Origin: CAYOZL01 sp964408435
Lineage (GTDB): Bacteria; Bdellovibrionota_C; UBA2361; SZUA-149; CAYOZL01
Reading direction: 5' to 3'
Assembly (NCBI GenBank): GCA_964408435.1
Contig: CAYOZL010000006.1
Location: 1 to 62,035, forward strand
Length of the DNA stretch: 62,035 bases
Position 1 is the first letter of the stretch; each line of letters begins with the position of its first letter. A program made the translations under genes and the position numbers. Positions 61,482 through 62,035 of the stretch are shown here, piece by piece. The notes under the pieces were generated by a model. That model saw nothing but the letters and a program-made list of their open reading frames with translations. It searched no databases and was not told where the DNA came from.

Positions 61482-62035
61482 ATGGCTATTTCTAAGCGGC
61501 TACAATCGGGACTTGAAAACACAACACTCACCGGAACCAGTATGGTCGGTGGTGTCTCTCCCAGTTTCACTGATGAGTTTTCCTCATTTCAAAAAAAATC
61601 ACCAATTGATGGGGAGTTCCTAGGTGATGTTTCTTTGGCGGAAGAGGGGCAAATTGAACAAGCTCTTACGCTTGCAGAGGAAGCTTTTTGGCAAGACACG
61701 GTAGTAAAACCGATTGGTAAGGAAATGCTAGCAAGGATGCTTACCACTGTTTCTGTCAAACTCGGGGAGAAAAAAGAAGATCTCAGGCTTGCTTATGGAC
61801 TTGAGACGGCGTTACCATCAACTGAAGGCGGTCGATTCGACGGAGAGTTTGCAAGAACGTGTGGCCAACTTATACATATGGCAACACGAGTGAGGAAAGG
61901 GACGCAATTCGTTCCAGTGATCGACACGGAAACACCATTCGGAACAATTGCCAAAACAATGCAGGGCATAGGCCCGGTGCTTGTTTTGGGAGCAATCAAT
62001 TTCCCTCTTGCATTCTCAACTGCCGGCGGAGACTT
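61482..62035 (+). CDS. Aldehyde dehydrogenase, 2-oxoglutarate-semialdehyde type (truncated by window end)
   Basis: The first 184 codons are visible and run off the end. The segment DGEFLGDVSLA and the cofactor region ETPFGTIAKTMQ, then IGPVLVLGAINFPLAFSTAGG, match the NADP-dependent aldehyde dehydrogenase branch that includes 2,5-dioxovalerate (2-oxoglutarate semialdehyde) dehydrogenase. The catalytic Cys and Glu lie beyond the window. The ATG is preceded by GGAGAAGAAG. Base composition is high for this window (the line from 61921 is 53 percent GC by count), so recent transfer is possible. Substrate is inferred only. Confidence 0.8.
   Translation, partial: MAISKRLQSGLENTTLTGTSMVGGVSPSFTDEFSSFQKKSPIDGEFLGDVSLAEEGQIEQALTLAEEAFWQDTVVKPIGKEMLARMLTTVSVKLGEKKEDLRLAYGLETALPSTEGGRFDGEFARTCGQLIHMATRVRKGTQFVPVIDTETPFGTIAKTMQGIGPVLVLGAINFPLAFSTAGGD

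Noticed and set aside
61396..61623. Short ORF at the aldehyde dehydrogenase start
   Set aside because: It is an out-of-frame shadow. The real frame starts at ATG 61482, has a ribosome site and encodes a recognisable aldehyde dehydrogenase.

Overview
The window is a 62 kb, AT-rich stretch of a Gram-negative bacterial chromosome. Lipid A/Kdo export and synthesis genes (lpxB, msbA-like, waaA), a SurA-type periplasmic chaperone, lipoproteins, type IV pilus retraction ATPases and two PEP-CTERM proteins show an outer membrane and a cell-surface sorting system. The rpoZ-spoT pair, apaG, the 180-kDa class NAD-glutamate dehydrogenase and the pilT-pilU pair point to Pseudomonadota or a related lineage (Bdellovibrionota and other former deltaproteobacteria are possible). 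I cannot name a genus. No rRNA or tRNA gene, CRISPR array, transposase or phage module was recognised.

Layout. 0-2.3 kb: pilT-pilU (minus). 2.3-8.3 kb: mfd, a small membrane ORF, a SurA-like chaperone and a phosphohexomutase (plus). 8.3-13.5 kb: a small ORF, a YchJ-like protein, a D-cysteine desulfhydrase-like enzyme and topA with a HAD phosphatase (minus). 13.7-16.1 kb: secreted hypothetical, crotonase and pyrD in one overlapping operon (plus). 16.2-18.1 kb: two duplicated PEP-CTERM genes, each with the same promoter-region repeats and the same terminator. 18.1-25.5 kb: membrane Cas4-like nuclease, giant glutamate dehydrogenase, AsmA (minus). 25.6-29.8 kb: lpxB-msbA-waaA, an overlapping lipid A/Kdo operon. 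29.8-32.4 kb: rpoZ-spoT. 32.5-38.8 kb: envelope and phospholipid genes (pssA, plsB, a lipoprotein, an SH3 protein). 38.8-39.3 kb: two candidate structured RNAs with facing terminators. 39.3-44.3 kb: zinc-ribbon protein, MATE transporter, ettA-prfC. 44.4-44.6 kb: a large inverted array of degenerate hexamers. 44.6-51.5 kb: a fused eukaryote-like nucleotide kinase, TSUP and CPBP membrane proteins, LEA14-like lipoprotein, photolyase, DUF445 and an FHA multidomain protein. 51.7-53.2 kb: a divergent regulator/unknown pair with two identical palindromic operators. 53.1-56.7 kb: proC, apaG, two small unknown proteins and a GPH-type transporter. 56.7-59.6 kb: korA-korB. 59.8 kb to the end: a FAD protein and a truncated aldehyde dehydrogenase whose base composition is clearly higher in GC than the rest.

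Functional themes. Envelope building dominates (lpxB, msbA, waaA, AsmA, SurA, plsB, pssA, lipoproteins, PEP-CTERM). Translation and stress control form a second group (spoT, rpoZ, ettA, prfC). A third touches 2-oxoglutarate: glutamate dehydrogenase makes it, KorAB oxidises it, and the terminal aldehyde dehydrogenase resembles enzymes that make it from 2-oxoglutarate semialdehyde.

The most unusual items are the in-register 10-bp repeats ahead of the two PEP-CTERM genes, the membrane-inserted Cas4-like nuclease, the hexamer inverted array next to a eukaryote-like kinase fusion, the unknown structured RNA on the minus strand near 39.1 kb, and the two TGTTACATTGTAACA operators whose centres lie 105 bp apart, one of them embedded in a six-codon leader ORF. 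All calls come from reading sequence and remembered family features; no database search was run.
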